Source: Pedobacter cryotolerans (GTDB lineage: Bacteria > Bacteroidota > Bacteroidia > Sphingobacteriales > Sphingobacteriaceae). From it: a stretch of DNA of 64,000 nucleotides. This document shows, one piece after another, positions 1-8,610 of the stretch. Position numbers and translations under genes: made by a program. The stretch is taken from positions 171,475 through 235,474 of the forward strand of contig NZ_SWBO01000006.1 of the NCBI RefSeq assembly GCF_005116475.1. The letters run 5' to 3'. Position 1 is the first letter of the stretch. Every line of letters starts with the position of its first letter. The notes beneath the pieces were generated by a model, which worked only from the letters and a program-made list of their open reading frames with translations, had not been told where the DNA came from and did no database searches.

Positions 1-1532
1 ACGGATGTTTTAGGATTACGCCCCATTCTTACCGTACCCATTTCATGCACGGTAGAGCCACCAGGCTTATGATAATTAAAGGTTTCTATATTAATAAACC
101 CTGCATCCTTTAGTATTTTGCCAGCAGTTTCTTTGATGTCCTCCATCATAGCAGCTTCATTTTCTTTAAATGCAAAATTGATATTCACCGTTGGTAATCC
201 CCATTGATCTAATTTAGTATAGTCTAAATTTACTTGATTATCATAATAAGGCAAACATTCGCCCCAGCCACCCATCCAAACTGTCCATGGCCCAGGCTTG
301 GTCAATTGCTCCTTAAAATCTTTTCCAAAACCCGGTAAATTATACGAACGGTCTTGCCACTCTTGTCGCTCGCCATGGCCTTGTAAATTATAGCCACGTA
401 AAAAAGGCAATTCAGACTTTTCGTTTTTTAAATTTCTATACCTCGGGATTAAAAATCCAGCTGGCCTTCTACCTTTATAATATTTATCTAAATAACCTGT
501 ATGTACCCCATAAGCACCAGCTGAAGAATGGTGATCCATTAAGTTATGTCCAATTTGTAAACTATCATTGCCTAAACCATTCGGAAATCTTTCAGATTTA
601 GAATTTAATAAAATAGCTGCACTTGCAATGGTTGAAGCATTTAAAAATATGATTTTGGCATAAAAAGTGAATACCTCATGCGTTAACGTATCAATTACAA
701 CCACACCAGTAGCTTTTTTCAATTCGTCATCATAAATAATTTCTTTTACAATAGAGTTAGGGCGAAGCGTTAAATTACCAGTTGCTTCAGCAGCTGGTAA
801 GGTAGAGCTATTGCTACTAAAATAGCCTCCGAATGGACAACCTCTGGTACATAAATTACGATTTTGGCAAGGACCTCTTCCATCCCAACCTTTAGTTAAA
901 TTGGCTACTCTTGCTATGGTTAACACTTTGTCACTATTTTTTTGAACCGAAAGCTTTAAATGGTTTTCGATACAGTTCAGTTCCATGGGCGGTAAAAACT
1001 TTCCATCTGGTAACTGACTTAAGTTTTCTTTCTGACCACTCACACCAATAAATTCCTCAACATAATCATACCAAGGAGCCAAATCTTTATACCGAATGGG
1101 CCAATCTACCCCATGCCCATCTTTTAAATTAGCTTCAAAATCTAAATCGCTTAACCTATAACATTGCCTACCCCACACTAGCGATCTTCCCCCTACTTGA
1201 TAGCCTCTAATCCAATTGAATGACTTTTCTTGCTGATAGGGATGATCGCTATCACTTGCATAAAAATGCTGGTCGCCGGCATCAGAAACAAAGCTTTGTA
1301 CTGGATTTTGATCCATATCTGTTTTAGTATGGTGCAATCCATTATTAAAATCCCAAGGATTAAGATTTGCGGTAGGATAATCTCTGATATGTACCACATC
1401 CCTACCTCTTTCTAAAACTATTGTTTTTAAGCCTTTTTGGCACAGTTCTTTAGCAGCCCATCCTCCACTAATACCAGAACCAATCACAATGGCATCAAAT
1501 GTAGTATTAGAATTGCTTGGTGTATCTTGCAT
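1..1532 (-). CDS. GMC-family oxidoreductase (3' end outside window)
   Basis: FAD-dependent glucose-methanol-choline oxidoreductase, probably oxidising a sugar or alcohol in the periplasm. The ATG at 1530-1532 opens a frame that stays open to the window edge, about 510 codons. The N-terminus has the Rossmann motif VIGSGISGGWAAKEL about 15 residues in, followed by VGGRSLVWG and the Cys-rich segment RGPCQNRNLCTRGC. The last visible residues, HEMGTVRMG, are typical of the C-terminal GMC domain, so only a short tail is missing. The start lies 2 bp after the stop of the gluconate-dehydrogenase-subunit-3-like gene, so the two are co-transcribed and probably form a large/small subunit pair. There is no signal peptide of its own; export may depend on the Tat-like leader of the partner. 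Family assignment is firm, substrate unknown. Confidence 0.9.
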   Translation of the reverse strand, partial: MQDTPSNSNTTFDAIVIGSGISGGWAAKELCQKGLKTIVLERGRDVVHIRDYPTANLNPWDFNNGLHHTKTDMDQNPVQSFVSDAGDQHFYASDSDHPYQQEKSFNWIRGYQVGGRSLVWGRQCYRLSDLDFEANLKDGHGVDWPIRYKDLAPWYDYVEEFIGVSGQKENLSQLPDGKFLPPMELNCIENHLKLSVQKNSDKVLTIARVANLTKGWDGRGPCQNRNLCTRGCPFGGYFSSNSSTLPAAEATGNLTLRPNSIVKEIIYDDELKKATGVVVIDTLTHEVFTFYAKIIFLNASTIASAAILLNSKSERFPNGLGNDSLQIGHNLMDHHSSAGAYGVHTGYLDKYYKGRRPAGFLIPRYRNLKNEKSELPFLRGYNLQGHGERQEWQDRSYNLPGFGKDFKEQLTKPGPWTVWMGGWGECLPYYDNQVNLDYTKLDQWGLPTVNINFAFKENEAAMMEDIKETAGKILKDAGFINIETFNYHKPGGSTVHEMGTVRMGRNPKTS

Positions 1533-1534
1533 AA

Positions 1535-2110
1535 TTATTTGGTTGCCCACGATTTTTGATTAGGTTGTAATGGCAAACATGGTTGATAGACTTTCGGAAT
1601 AAAATCATAAGCCAAACCTTTGGTAGCACCTTGATAAGACATACAATAACCTTGTACCGTTAAGGACTTTAGCTGAAAAATAAAAGCTAATCCGAATAGC
1701 TTCATATTTACCTTATTTAAAATATTATACCGATAGGTATCTTTTTGCTCGAAATAATTTAAGGTCTCAATTTTTTGTGTTAGCGTACAATCTGTAAATG
1801 CCAAATCGTAGTTCGAATAGCAGTATTGCTCTAAATCTTGTAAACCAATTATAAAATTATTCTGATCTTCTTTACCTGTGCAGTTAGTGATAATATTAAT
1901 GATAAAATCTTGTACGTTTGCTGCTTTAGCCCCAGGTGTATGAGTAGCAGGAATAATAGTTTCCGCCAATTCTGCAATTAAGTCTTTATAATCGCTTAAC
2001 AAGTATATTGCTGGCTTTTTTTTTAAATTATAAAATTTATACCCACCAACACCTATGGTTGTAAAAACACTAAAAATGAAGATATTTTTTAAGGCTTTTC
2101 TTCTATTCAC
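1535..2110 (-). CDS. gluconate 2-dehydrogenase subunit 3-like protein
   Basis: Small subunit of a GMC-type membrane dehydrogenase (gluconate 2-dehydrogenase subunit 3 family), 191 residues. It begins MNRRKALKN followed by a hydrophobic stretch (residues 11-24), a Tat-like or membrane-anchor leader. The conserved segment LAETIIPATHTPGAKAANV (about 48-66) is the family hallmark. It lies directly upstream of the GMC oxidoreductase in the same operon, which fits a role in export or anchoring of the FAD subunit. The stop codon is 2 bp before the partner's ATG. The 123 bp upstream are shared with the divergent flippase gene. Family confident; the actual substrate cannot be read from the sequence. 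Confidence 0.85.
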   Translation of the reverse strand: MNRRKALKNIFIFSVFTTIGVGGYKFYNLKKKPAIYLLSDYKDLIAELAETIIPATHTPGAKAANVQDFIINIITNCTGKEDQNNFIIGLQDLEQYCYSNYDLAFTDCTLTQKIETLNYFEQKDTYRYNILNKVNMKLFGLAFIFQLKSLTVQGYCMSYQGATKGLAYDFIPKVYQPCLPLQPNQKSWATK

Positions 2111-2233
2111 TTAAATCATTAATTAAATTAGTTAAATTTACCACATTATTAATTAAAAAGTTTTCTTTCAGCGAAAAAATTTAAATAAAAACACATATTA
2201 TCTAAATTTCAGCATTATTCATCCCTAACTTTA

Positions 2234-3592
2234 ATGAGTTTAACTTCTAAACTAAAAAACATACATTTTTTATCTTTAATGGGAACAGGTGGAATGTCTG
2301 TGCTCACTTTTTTTTTCACTGCTATTTTATATAGGTCGTTAAACATTAAAGAAATAGGAATTTGGTTTTTTTTCCAAACATCTTTATCGTTTTTGGACAC
2401 TTTTAGGCAAGGTTTTTTAACAACCGCATTTATCAAATTTTATTCTGGTTCTACAAAAGAAAGAGGAAAAGAAGTGATTGGATCTACTTGGATTATTGCT
2501 TCAATAATAACTCTGGTTATGGTTGTTATTAACTTACCTTTATTGTTTTTTTTAAACTATTTTACTGATGAAAGTTTAAACTACTTCTTTAAATACTTCT
2601 CTTTAAATCTGGTTTGTTCATTACCCATGATTATAGCGATGTGTATCACACAAAGTGAATTAAGGTTTGACCGATTATTATATATAAAGGTTGTGCAAGT
2701 TACTCTGTTAATATTTGTTGTTTTAGGATTAATATTTTTTAAACAAAATAATTTGCAAAATTTAATGATGGCTAATGTTTTTGCAACAGCAACCACGAGC
2801 CTATTTACAATTATAACTGGATGGTCTGGAATAAGAATGTTTTTTTCTAAAAGCAAATCTTGCATTAAGGAACTTTTTAATTTTGGAAAGTATACCGTAG
2901 GCACCTCAATTAGTAGCAATTTATTTGGTATTACAGACACTTTTATTATTAATTTCATGCTTGGCCCTTCTGCTATTGCTGTTTACAATCTAGGGCGAAG
3001 ATTAATGGAAGTTGTAGAAATACCAATAAGAAGTTTCGTTGCTACCGCTTTGCCGTCACTTTCCAAAGCCTATAATGATAATGATAAATCAGAAGTGATT
3101 AAGATTATGAAAAAATATATAGGCATCATTACTATTGGTTTAATTCCAGCATTAATTATTGCTATTATCTTTGTTGATTTTGCCTTAGGAATTATTGGTG
3201 GAGGACAATATCAAGGTACACCTGAGGGTGAAATGGCGGCGAATGTCTTTAGACTCTCAGCGTTATTCGCATTACTTTATCCAGCAGATCGTTTTATGAG
3301 TGTTACTTTAGACGCTATACATATGCCTCAAATTAATTTTATGAAAGTAATTGTTATGCTAGTTCTTAGCATTGCAGCGGATTTTGTTGGCATTGGCATT
3401 TTTGGAAATGTTTATGGCATAGTGATTGCATCAATTGTACCTACTACTGTGGCTATTTTAATCTCAAAACATTATATACAAAAAGATTATTTGAGATTTT
3501 CATTACTTAACAGTTATAATTCAGGATTCAATGAGTTAAAATTAATTTGGCTAAATTTTTTTAAAAAAAAGTCTAAAACTACAAGATTTTAA
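2234..3592 (+). CDS. polysaccharide flippase (Wzx/MATE-like)
   Basis: Membrane protein of 452 residues with about 12-14 predicted hydrophobic segments spread over the whole length, typical of the oligosaccharide-flippase (Wzx, MOP superfamily) group that moves lipid-linked repeat units across the inner membrane. The first helices (around 15-35 and 40-60) are followed by a polar, basic loop, as in Wzx proteins. It is the first plus-strand gene of the exopolysaccharide locus and stands alone, with 459 bp before the next gene. The region is very AT-rich with long T runs. Assignment rests on topology and context, not on a catalytic motif. Confidence 0.8.
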   Translation: MSLTSKLKNIHFLSLMGTGGMSVLTFFFTAILYRSLNIKEIGIWFFFQTSLSFLDTFRQGFLTTAFIKFYSGSTKERGKEVIGSTWIIASIITLVMVVINLPLLFFLNYFTDESLNYFFKYFSLNLVCSLPMIIAMCITQSELRFDRLLYIKVVQVTLLIFVVLGLIFFKQNNLQNLMMANVFATATTSLFTIITGWSGIRMFFSKSKSCIKELFNFGKYTVGTSISSNLFGITDTFIINFMLGPSAIAVYNLGRRLMEVVEIPIRSFVATALPSLSKAYNDNDKSEVIKIMKKYIGIITIGLIPALIIAIIFVDFALGIIGGGQYQGTPEGEMAANVFRLSALFALLYPADRFMSVTLDAIHMPQINFMKVIVMLVLSIAADFVGIGIFGNVYGIVIASIVPTTVAILISKHYIQKDYLRFSLLNSYNSGFNELKLIWLNFFKKKSKTTRF

Positions 3593-3870
3593 TAAAATAT
3601 ATCTAACAATCATCCTACTTATATTTCTTTCTCGAAAATCTTTATTTCCAGCAAGTATGTTGATTAATGTAAAAGGATAAATGATTTTTCTGGTTTATGA
3701 TTAATATTTAGCATTTATTATTTCTCTTTTTTTAGAAAACCTCTTATTAATTTAAAGCAATCCATTTATATTTCATCTAGTATTTAATATTAACGATGCT
3801 TTTATAGTTTATTACAAATACAATTTTGCTATTTATCCACTTTTAAGTAAAGCTCAAGACTAAGTAAATT

Positions 3871-3902
3871 TTTGCTTTATAGTTAAATATAAATTACATT
3901 TG
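3871..3902 (+). promoter_or_regulatory. predicted Bacteroidota promoter of the acylation operon
   Basis: TTTG (3871-3874), a 20-nt spacer, then TACATTTG (3895-3902) matches the Bacteroidota sigma-A consensus of -33 TTTG and -7 TAnnTTTG exactly. The predicted start is near 3907-3912, giving a leader of about 140 nt before the ATG at 4052. Prediction only. Confidence 0.6.
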
Positions 3903-3910
3903 CATTTGGA

Positions 3911-3947
3911 AATTAATGATAAGTAAATATTTAACTTATCATTAATT
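3911..3947. repeat. 14-bp perfect inverted repeat at the predicted transcription start
   Basis: Arms AATTAATGATAAGT (3911-3924) and ACTTATCATTAATT (3934-3947) are perfectly complementary around a 9-nt AT loop. It starts where transcription from the 3871-3902 promoter should begin, so it would be either an operator or a stem-loop at the very 5' end of the transcript. It is not a classical terminator, having neither GC stem nor T run. Confidence 0.7.
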
Positions 3948-4051
3948 ATTTTCATTGTATTACGCACCAAATTAAACTTTATACGGTTATAAACTTGTAA
4001 TAACTTGTTTGCAGGAATACTACAAAATGTGAATGCTTCATATTGAACATA

Positions 4052-5773
4052 ATGGATTTTAGAGAACTAAAAAAGAATTTAAAAAAAGATCATTCATCAT
4101 TTCCCACTCTAAAAGTCGCATTATTAGGAGATTCTGCAACACAATTTCTAGCTACCGCTATTAAGGGGATGGGATATGAAAGAGGATATCATATTAATTT
4201 ATTTGAGGCGGAATTTAATCAGGTTGAACGACAGGTTTTAGATCAAACTTCGGACTTAAATGAATTCGATGCAGATTACGTTATTATCTTTCAATCTACA
4301 CATAAACTTATTGAAAAATACAGTAGTACAGTATTAACTGAACAATCTAATCTTTGTAATGAGAGATTAGATTTTATTAAAGTGATTTGTAATAATGTAA
4401 AGGGAAGAATTATTTACTATAACTATCCAGAAATTGAAGATACAGTTTTTGGGAGTTATGCTAATAGCGTGAGTTCTTCATTCACTTATCAACTTCGTAA
4501 GTTAAATTTTGAGTTAATGAATTTAGCTCAAGAACGATCAAATTTATTTATTTGTGATTTACAAAGTCTGCAAAGTAAATATGGAAGAGATTTGATGTTT
4601 AATAGCAGTGTCTATATTAATACTGAAATGTTGTTAAGTATTGATATTTTACCCCATGTATCATCTAGAACATTGGATATTATTTCTGCAATTGAAGGAA
4701 AATTCAAAAAGTGTTTGATAGTAGACCTTGACAATACGATGTGGGGAGGAATTGTTGGTGATGATGGGTGGGAAAATATTCAAATTGGACATGGATTAGG
4801 GATAGGTAAAGCTTTTACAGAATTTCAACAATGGATTAAAAAACTAAAAAATAGAGGAATCATTATTGCAATCTGCAGTAAAAATGATGAAGATAAAGCT
4901 AAAGCACCATTCGAATTAAATCCTGAGATGATTTTGAAAATGGATGATATCACTGTTTTTATTGCCAACTGGGAAAACAAAGCTGATAACATCAGAAAGA
5001 TACAGAATATTCTAAATATTGGATTTGATTCTATGGTTTTTCTAGATGATAATCCCTTCGAAAGAAATATTGTGAGAGAACATGTTCCTGGAGTAACTGT
5101 ACCTGAACTACCTGAGGATCCAGGAGATTACTTAGAATATCTTTACTCATTAAATTTATTTGAAACTGCTTCCTATTCTACTGCTGATCTTGAAAGGACA
5201 AAACAATACCAAGTTGAAAATGAAAGAGTTCAACTTCTTCAAAGTTTCACCAATGAGTCTGATTTTTTAAAGTCTTTAAATATGGTATCAGCTGTTAAAG
5301 GTTTTAACTCTTTTAACAAACTCAGGGTAGCACAATTATCTCAAAGAAGTAACCAGTTTAATTTAAGAACTATTCGCTATACTGAAGCGGAAATCGAAGC
5401 TTTATCTCTTGATAATGATTATGCTTGCTTTTCATTTACTTTAGAGGATAAGTTTGGAGATAACGGATTGATATGCATTATTATCCTTAAAAAAGATAAT
5501 CGTGAAACTTTATTTATAGAAAGTTGGTTTATGAGCTGTAGAGTTTTGAAACGGGGCATGGAAGATTTTACATTAGGAGTTCTTGTGAATTATGCAAAAG
5601 CCAATGGTTTTAAAAAAATTATTGGTGAGTATTTGCCAACCGCTAAAAATCAAATGGTTGCAGAACACTATTCTAAATTAGGTTTTAATACCTTAATAGG
5701 ATCTGAAAACAATCAGTATGAACTATATGTTAATGATTTTATAAGTAGAGAGCATTTTATAACTGAACATTAA
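4052..5773 (+). CDS. FkbH-like HAD-IIIC glyceryl transferase/phosphatase
   Basis: Three-part FkbH-family protein, 573 residues. The N-terminal part (about 20-205) is SGNH-like, with a GDSA motif near residue 27. The HAD-IIIC domain carries LIVDLDNTMWGG (catalytic DxDxT near 225-229), ICSKND and FLDDNPFER. The C-terminal part (about 430-573) is GNAT-like. Characterised FkbH proteins take 1,3-bisphosphoglycerate, remove phosphate and load glyceryl onto a carrier protein; the family motifs are intact here, so the same chemistry is likely. An acyl carrier protein follows 10 bp downstream. The frame also permits TTG at 4043, but ATG 4052 is preferred. First gene of a module ending in an MBOAT acyltransferase, so the product is probably an acyl group for polysaccharide decoration. 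Confidence 0.85.
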   Translation: MDFRELKKNLKKDHSSFPTLKVALLGDSATQFLATAIKGMGYERGYHINLFEAEFNQVERQVLDQTSDLNEFDADYVIIFQSTHKLIEKYSSTVLTEQSNLCNERLDFIKVICNNVKGRIIYYNYPEIEDTVFGSYANSVSSSFTYQLRKLNFELMNLAQERSNLFICDLQSLQSKYGRDLMFNSSVYINTEMLLSIDILPHVSSRTLDIISAIEGKFKKCLIVDLDNTMWGGIVGDDGWENIQIGHGLGIGKAFTEFQQWIKKLKNRGIIIAICSKNDEDKAKAPFELNPEMILKMDDITVFIANWENKADNIRKIQNILNIGFDSMVFLDDNPFERNIVREHVPGVTVPELPEDPGDYLEYLYSLNLFETASYSTADLERTKQYQVENERVQLLQSFTNESDFLKSLNMVSAVKGFNSFNKLRVAQLSQRSNQFNLRTIRYTEAEIEALSLDNDYACFSFTLEDKFGDNGLICIIILKKDNRETLFIESWFMSCRVLKRGMEDFTLGVLVNYAKANGFKKIIGEYLPTAKNQMVAEHYSKLGFNTLIGSENNQYELYVNDFISREHFITEH

Positions 5774-5783
5774 GAAAATATTT

Positions 5784-6029
5784 ATGAACAACAATGAGAT
5801 TTTAGAAAAAGTAAAAGAAATTTTTAGAGACATCTTAGATAATGATGAAATTGAATTAACATTTGAAACTAGTGCGAACGATGTTGAAGACTGGGACTCT
5901 TTAACACATATTCAACTTATTGTAGCTATAGAGAAAAGTTTGAAGATAAAATTTACTTCGAAAGAAATTTTATCTTGGAGCAATGTAGGTGAAATGATTG
6001 AATGTATCCAAACTAAAAAAAGTGCTTAA
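5784..6029 (+). CDS. acyl carrier protein
   Basis: 81-residue carrier protein. The phosphopantetheine site is DWDSLTHIQL with Ser39, followed by the acidic recognition helix expected of ACPs (LIVAIEKSLKIKF). It lies 10 bp after the FkbH-like gene and overlaps the start of the MaoC gene, so it is the dedicated carrier of this module and not the housekeeping fatty-acid ACP. The expected role is to hold a glyceryl or other short hydroxyacyl group as a thioester until transfer. Confident. Confidence 0.92.
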   Translation: MNNNEILEKVKEIFRDILDNDEIELTFETSANDVEDWDSLTHIQLIVAIEKSLKIKFTSKEILSWSNVGEMIECIQTKKSA

Positions 6030-6417
6030 AGTAAATGATAAATTTGAGATGTCATTTTTTGTTTCTAATGACATTTACATAGGTTTTTTAGATTTATTTA
6101 AAGACAAAAACCCTCTTCATACTAATGAACATTTTGCAATAGACAAAGGGTTCGATGGAAAAGTAATGCATGGCAATATTTTAAATGGTTTTATATCTTA
6201 TTTTATTGGAGAATGTTTACCTACTAAAAATGTAATCATTCATACACAAGAGATACAATATAAAAACCCAGTTTATTTAAATGATGAAATTTTTTTCTCT
6301 GCTATTGTTAGTGAAGTAATTGAATCTGTTAATGTAATTCAGTTTAAATTCTCATTCAAAAATAGCTCATCTAAAATTGTCGCTAAAGGTAAGATACAAA
6401 TTGGAATATTTATATGA
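6022..6417 (+). CDS. MaoC-like (R)-hydratase
   Basis: Hot-dog-fold hydratase of the MaoC/PhaJ type, 131 residues. The hydratase-2 signature is visible as DKNPLHTNEHFA (about 28-39, with the catalytic Asp and His) and GFDGKVMHGNIL. The family hydrates enoyl thioesters or dehydrates (R)-3-hydroxyacyl thioesters. The start is uncertain: GTG at 6022 gives VLKVNDKF, which matches the usual beginning of the family; TTG at 5998 and ATG at 6049 are alternatives. The gene overlaps the ACP stop by a few bases and the SDR start by 4 bp, so translation is probably coupled. Its substrate is presumably the acyl group on the neighbouring ACP. Confidence 0.82.
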   Translation: MLKVNDKFEMSFFVSNDIYIGFLDLFKDKNPLHTNEHFAIDKGFDGKVMHGNILNGFISYFIGECLPTKNVIIHTQEIQYKNPVYLNDEIFFSAIVSEVIESVNVIQFKFSFKNSSSKIVAKGKIQIGIFI

Positions 6418-7136
6418 ATGTGCTTATTACAGGGGGGGCATCAGGGCTAGGAGAGGCCATAACACGATTAATAGCTTCTAAACCAGAATTTAAAATCTAT
6501 TTTACATATGCTAATTCAAAAGATAGGGCATTAAAAATTGAAGAAAATTTTTCTAATGTTACTAGCATAAAATGCGATTTTAATGTAGATGAGGAAGTTA
6601 ATCGATTAGTAGATTCTTTACCTAACCTAGATATAGATATTTTAATTAATAATGCATATAACGGTCAATTCTTAGATTCTTATTTTCATAAAACAAATGA
6701 AAACGATTTTTTAGGTTCATTTCGCGTGAATATTTTACCAACAATAAAAATTACCCAAGCCTCCATATCTATCTTTCGCAAAAAGAAATTCGGCAAAATT
6801 ATTACCGTTCTAACAGCAGCATTAGTAAATAATCCACCAATTGGATCATCAATATATGTAGCTAACAAAGCGTATTTGATGCAGTTATCAAAGATATGGG
6901 CAACTGAAAATATAAAATTCAATATTTGTGCCAATACAGTCTCACCTGCATTTATGCTGACTAAATTTACTGAATCAATAGATGATCGTATTGTAGAACA
7001 GATAGTAGCAACTCACCCACTCAAGCGTTTATTAACTACCAATGAAGTGGCAGAGAGCGTACTTTTTCTAATAAATTCTAATCAGCATGTTAATGGAATT
7101 GATTTACTAATAAATTCTGGAGTAAACATTAAATAA
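6414..7136 (+). CDS. SDR-family oxidoreductase
   Basis: Classical short-chain dehydrogenase, 240 residues, cytoplasmic. The cofactor motif is LITGGASGLGEA (4-15), then LINNAY (78-82) and the catalytic pair Tyr148/Lys152 in SIYVANK. The usual catalytic Ser, 13 residues before the Tyr, is replaced here by Ala135 next to Thr134, so activity may be altered. The start ATG overlaps the MaoC stop (ATGA). In this operon it would reduce or oxidise a keto/hydroxyacyl-ACP. Family sure, reaction inferred. Confidence 0.85.
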   Translation: MNVLITGGASGLGEAITRLIASKPEFKIYFTYANSKDRALKIEENFSNVTSIKCDFNVDEEVNRLVDSLPNLDIDILINNAYNGQFLDSYFHKTNENDFLGSFRVNILPTIKITQASISIFRKKKFGKIITVLTAALVNNPPIGSSIYVANKAYLMQLSKIWATENIKFNICANTVSPAFMLTKFTESIDDRIVEQIVATHPLKRLLTTNEVAESVLFLINSNQHVNGIDLLINSGVNIK

Positions 7137-7163
7137 GCATTTATTCAATCATATCAACCTAAA

Positions 7164-8606
7164 ATGCTCGTAAATTCAATAAATTTTTTAATCTTTTTTT
7201 GTGTTGTTTTCATTGTATATTACTTTTTATTAGGCAATAGATATAAGCTTCAAAATCTTTGGCTCCTATTATGTAGCTATTTTTTTTATGGTTTTGCAAC
7301 ATTGAAAATGATACCATTGCTGCTTTTTGCAACGATTTTCTTTTATATATTTGGGCTAATTATAGGTAAATTTAAAGAGGAGTCAAATAATAGAGCGTCT
7401 GTTTTTACCTCAATTGGTTGCCTTACTGGCATAGGTTTATTGCTTTACTTTAAATACCTCAACTTTTTTATAGAATCATTTAGTGATCTTTTTACTTCTA
7501 TTGGGCTAACTAATAATTGGTCTATAATTAATATTATCATGCCGCTAGGGATTAGCTTTTTTACATTTAAGTTAATCAGCTATTTAATTGAAATTAACCG
7601 TGGCAATCTGGCTCCAACCAAAAATTTTATAGACTTTGCACTATATATATCTTTTTTCCCTACAATCCTATCGGGCCCAATTGATAGACCAAAGCCATTT
7701 TTAACTCAATTAACTAAACCTAGATTTTTAGATTTTGAAATGGCATCAGAGGGGCTAAAAAGAATTTTTTGGGGTATGTTTATGAAGATGTGTATAGCGG
7801 ATAGACTCTCAATATACGTTGATGCCATTTTTGACAATTCCTTACACCATAATGGAACTTCAATCGCTTTTGCAGTTTTACTTTACCCTATCCAACTTTA
7901 TGCAGATTTTGCTGGTTATTCAGAAATGGCAATTGGAGTTGGTTGTTTATTAGGCTTAAAAGTTACAGAAAACTTTAAAAGACCATTTTTCTCAACAAAC
8001 ATTGCAGACTACTGGCGTAAGTGGCATATTTCTCTTACCAGTTGGCTTACAGATTACGTTTTCATGCCGCTTAACATAAAATTCAGAGAACTAGAGAAAT
8101 ATGGATCGTTACTAGCAATTATTGCAACATTTGTGCTAATTGGCTTTTGGCACGGTGCTGCTTGGACATTTGTTCTTTTCGGATTATACCATGGATTACT
8201 TTATGTACCACTTATGCTTTCAGGTGCATTTTTTAAAAAAAATAAGTCAAAAGGCATTCCAACATTTGTACCAATCCTAAAAATGATTAGGACATATTTA
8301 TTGGTTGCAATTGGTTTAATATTATTCAGATCTACTGGTGTTGAACATGCTAGCAGTATTGTATACAAAATATTAACAGACTGGGGTAGTTTATTTGTTG
8401 ACTCAACGACTTTAATTAATGCAATTATTTGCATATTTATTCTTTTCATTAAGGACTTTAAAGATGAATATATGTTGCAAAAAGATGAGAAAAATAGGGG
8501 ATGGATAATTCAATATAAATACGAATTAACAATTTCTTTTTATATTATCTTAATCTTGTTTATGGGCGTGTTAGATGGAGGTCAATTTATCTATTTTAAA
8601 TTCTAA
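7164..8606 (+). CDS. MBOAT-family O-acyltransferase (AlgI/DltB-like)
   Basis: 480-residue polytopic protein with about 10 or more hydrophobic segments. It has the MBOAT signature GFWHGAAWTFVLFGLYHG near 327-344, with the catalytic His in WHG, and the upstream FADYWRKWH-like segment (here IADYWRKWHISLTSW) typical of AlgI and DltB. Such proteins move an acyl group from a cytoplasmic thioester across the membrane to an extracytoplasmic hydroxyl, usually of a polysaccharide. It follows the carrier-protein genes and precedes an SGNH protein by 4 bp, the same pairing as DltB/DltD and AlgI/AlgJ. Its donor here is inferred to be the ACP at 5784. Confidence 0.9.
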   Translation: MLVNSINFLIFFCVVFIVYYFLLGNRYKLQNLWLLLCSYFFYGFATLKMIPLLLFATIFFYIFGLIIGKFKEESNNRASVFTSIGCLTGIGLLLYFKYLNFFIESFSDLFTSIGLTNNWSIINIIMPLGISFFTFKLISYLIEINRGNLAPTKNFIDFALYISFFPTILSGPIDRPKPFLTQLTKPRFLDFEMASEGLKRIFWGMFMKMCIADRLSIYVDAIFDNSLHHNGTSIAFAVLLYPIQLYADFAGYSEMAIGVGCLLGLKVTENFKRPFFSTNIADYWRKWHISLTSWLTDYVFMPLNIKFRELEKYGSLLAIIATFVLIGFWHGAAWTFVLFGLYHGLLYVPLMLSGAFFKKNKSKGIPTFVPILKMIRTYLLVAIGLILFRSTGVEHASSIVYKILTDWGSLFVDSTTLINAIICIFILFIKDFKDEYMLQKDEKNRGWIIQYKYELTISFYIILILFMGVLDGGQFIYFKF

Positions 8607-8610
8607 AATA

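Larger units (their letters stand above)
3593..4051 (+). other. 459-bp intergenic region before the acylation operon
   Basis: No ORF of note. Very AT-rich leader between the flippase and the FkbH-type gene. It contains a good Bacteroidota promoter (3871-3902) and a long perfect inverted repeat at the predicted transcription start (3911-3947), described separately. Confidence 0.6.

Noticed and set aside
1193..1415. Short overlapping frames on both strands
   Set aside because: They lie inside the GMC oxidoreductase frame, which is open over the full 1-1532 and carries family motifs.
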